NCBI GenBank assembly: GCA_016928605.1
Contig: JAFGKN010000166.1
Location: 1-6,259, forward strand
Length of the DNA: 6,259 bases
Origin: Planctomycetota bacterium
GTDB lineage: Bacteria > Planctomycetota > UBA8108
Reading direction: 5' to 3'
Part shown: positions 5,133 through 6,259 of the stretch, in pieces
Layout of the letters: each line of letters opens with the position of its first letter
Numbering within the stretch: position 1 is the first letter of the stretch
Translations under genes and position numbers: made by a program
Notes under the pieces: generated by a model
What the model saw: only the letters and a program-made list of their open reading frames with translations
Databases searched by the model: none
Told to the model about the DNA's origin: nothing

Positions 5133-6259
5133 GGGACCTCCTCGACGCGCTGCCCGCTCAGGACGCCCGAGATCACGATCCTCTCCAGATGTACGCTGAA
5201 GGGCCGTCCCGACGAGAGCGTGCGGAGGACGAGGATGCCGGAGTTCCAGTCGCGGCCTGCGATCTGCCGTCTCTGCTCGAAGAGGATCCTGGACTCCGCT
5301 TTTCGCTCATCGCTCTTCTTGCTCACCCAGAAGTGGACGAGCGTGCTTCCCGCCTCGGCGGAGAAGGAGACGAAGACGTCATAGGGCGGCGGCAGGCGCG
5401 GCATCCGAACAGGGGCTGGAACGATCTCCACCTCCTCGTTGTTGCGCCGCGCTCCGAGGAAGCGGTCATCCTCCTCGGAAGGACGCAGGCAGAGCCGGAG
5501 CTCGCGGCGTATGTTGCCGTCCGGGTGGACGACGTAGATGCCGAGGTCGAAGAGGCCGCGGTGGGCCCCCACGCAGACGCTGATCTCGTCGATCCGCTCG
5601 AACTCGAATCTGCAGGCGAAGTGCGGGGCGTAGTTCTCCCAGTGGAGCCCCCCGCCGGCGATGTGCGGCGCCGCGACGCCCGCGCCCGCCGCCGGGGGGA
5701 CGATGAGCGCCTCGGCGAGGATGTCCGCGACGCCGCTCGGCGGCTGCGTGAAGTCGAGATCGAGGACATCGCCCCCGCCGCCGCGGGCCACGTACCAGCT
5801 CTCCAGGCGCGCGACCGCCTCCGGCGGAGCCCGCGGCTGGAGCTGCGAGGCGGCCCAGACGGCCAGCAGGGCAGCGCCGAGGCCGGCGGCCGCCAGCGCC
5901 CAGGGCCAGCGCCGCCGCGGACGCAGAGGGGGAGCGGCCTCGGAGGGGCCGAAGCGACCCCGCCGGGCATCCGCGTGGATGGGACAGCGATCTTCGAGCA
6001 GGCAGTCGAGGTCGTCGATCAGCTCGTCGTAGCTCTGGTAGCGATCCTCGGGCTCGATCGCCATCATTCGGCCGATGACGCTCGTGACCGCGGGCGGGAG
6101 CTTCTCCCGCAGGCGATGGGGAGCCTGGGGCGCCTCCTGCACATGGGCCACGATCGCCGCGATCTGCGTCTTGCCCGCGAACGGAGGCCGGCCGGTGATG
6201 AGGTGGTAGAAGGTCGTGCCCAGCGAGTAGATGTCCGATCTCTGGTCCACGGGCTGGCC
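5120..6259 (-). CDS. Transmembrane Ser/Thr protein kinase, C-terminal part (5' end outside window)
   Basis: The frame enters at base 6259 with GQPVDQRSDIYSLG, just after the expected APE motif of the activation segment, so the ATP-binding lobe and catalytic loop are not visible. DIYSLG, LITGRPPF and the late-lobe PEDRYQSYDELIDDL are typical of Hanks-type (PknB-like) bacterial kinases. A cytoplasmic linker with a basic stop (RPRRR) precedes one membrane segment at about 5908-5840 (WPWALAAAGLGAALLAVWA). The roughly 240 residues after it should lie outside the cytoplasm. They are rich in predicted beta strands and aromatic residues (LHWENYAPHFACRFEFERI, YDVFVSFSAEAGSTLVHFWV, FSVHLERIVISG), resembling a lectin- or LamG-like sandwich, though no family is certain. 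I infer a sensor domain. The stop overlaps the start of the FHA activator, so kinase and FHA protein probably form a signalling pair. Confidence 0.94.
   Translation of the reverse strand, partial: GQPVDQRSDIYSLGTTFYHLITGRPPFAGKTQIAAIVAHVQEAPQAPHRLREKLPPAVTSVIGRMMAIEPEDRYQSYDELIDDLDCLLEDRCPIHADARRGRFGPSEAAPPLRPRRRWPWALAAAGLGAALLAVWAASQLQPRAPPEAVARLESWYVARGGGGDVLDLDFTQPPSGVADILAEALIVPPAAGAGVAAPHIAGGGLHWENYAPHFACRFEFERIDEISVCVGAHRGLFDLGIYVVHPDGNIRRELRLCLRPSEEDDRFLGARRNNEEVEIVPAPVRMPRLPPPYDVFVSFSAEAGSTLVHFWVSKKSDERKAESRILFEQRRQIAGRDWNSGILVLRTLSSGRPFSVHLERIVISGVLSGQRVEEVPWHG
5136..5143 (-). promoter_or_regulatory. Ribosome binding site of the FHA activator, inside the kinase gene
   Basis: The minus strand reads GAGGAGGT, then CCC and the ATG at 5132, so the AGGAGG core is 4 bases from the start. 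It is strong but rather close, and it lies in the last codons of the kinase (VEEVPWHG). It supports the MARLTVVEG start and fits re-initiation by ribosomes ending the kinase. Confidence 0.75.

Noticed and set aside
148..5384. Long plus-strand open frames (148-1755, 2333-3460, 3945-5384).
   Set aside because: They are antisense to well-supported genes, rich in Arg/His/Asp/Gly in the manner of reversed GC-rich codons, and show no domains.

Overview
The window is GC-rich DNA (roughly 70 % by eye) in which every convincing gene lies on the minus strand and is read from right to left. It suggests a Gram-negative (diderm) bacterium: a membrane-anchored Ser/Thr kinase, a sigma-54 activator carrying an FHA domain, and secretin-type periplasmic modules sit together. 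This mix is known from Planctomycetota, Myxococcota, Acidobacteriota and similar high-GC lineages. The sequence alone does not settle the phylum.

Layout in transcription order. (1) 6259-5120: the C-terminal part of a Ser/Thr protein kinase, cut by the right edge, with one membrane segment and a beta-rich outer domain. (2) 5132-3258: a complete 624-residue FHA-GAF-AAA+-Fis sigma-54 activator that overlaps the kinase by 13 bases. (3) 3220-1844: a complete 458-residue exported protein built from secretin-type N modules without a secretin barrel. (4) 1843-1339: a 505-base gap that looks like a regulatory region. (5) 1338-1: the first 446 codons of a GspD-like secretin, cut by the left edge.

The most interesting part is the gap. 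It holds a close match to a sigma-54 -24/-12 promoter (1589-1574, minus) facing the secretin gene. About 82 bases upstream of the -12 element is a perfect 8-4-8 dyad (1648-1667) at a typical enhancer (UAS) position. Between them is the AT-richest stretch of the gap, with A/T tracts at about helical spacing. Because the sigma-54 activator gene lies one gene upstream, I infer one circuit: the kinase senses something outside the cytoplasm, controls the FHA activator, and the activator switches on the secretin gene from the dyad. The 458-residue protein and the secretin share a clearly homologous ~85-residue module, so they probably work in the same envelope machine (type II secretion-like or pilus-like). 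Sequence supports each part; the circuit is inference.
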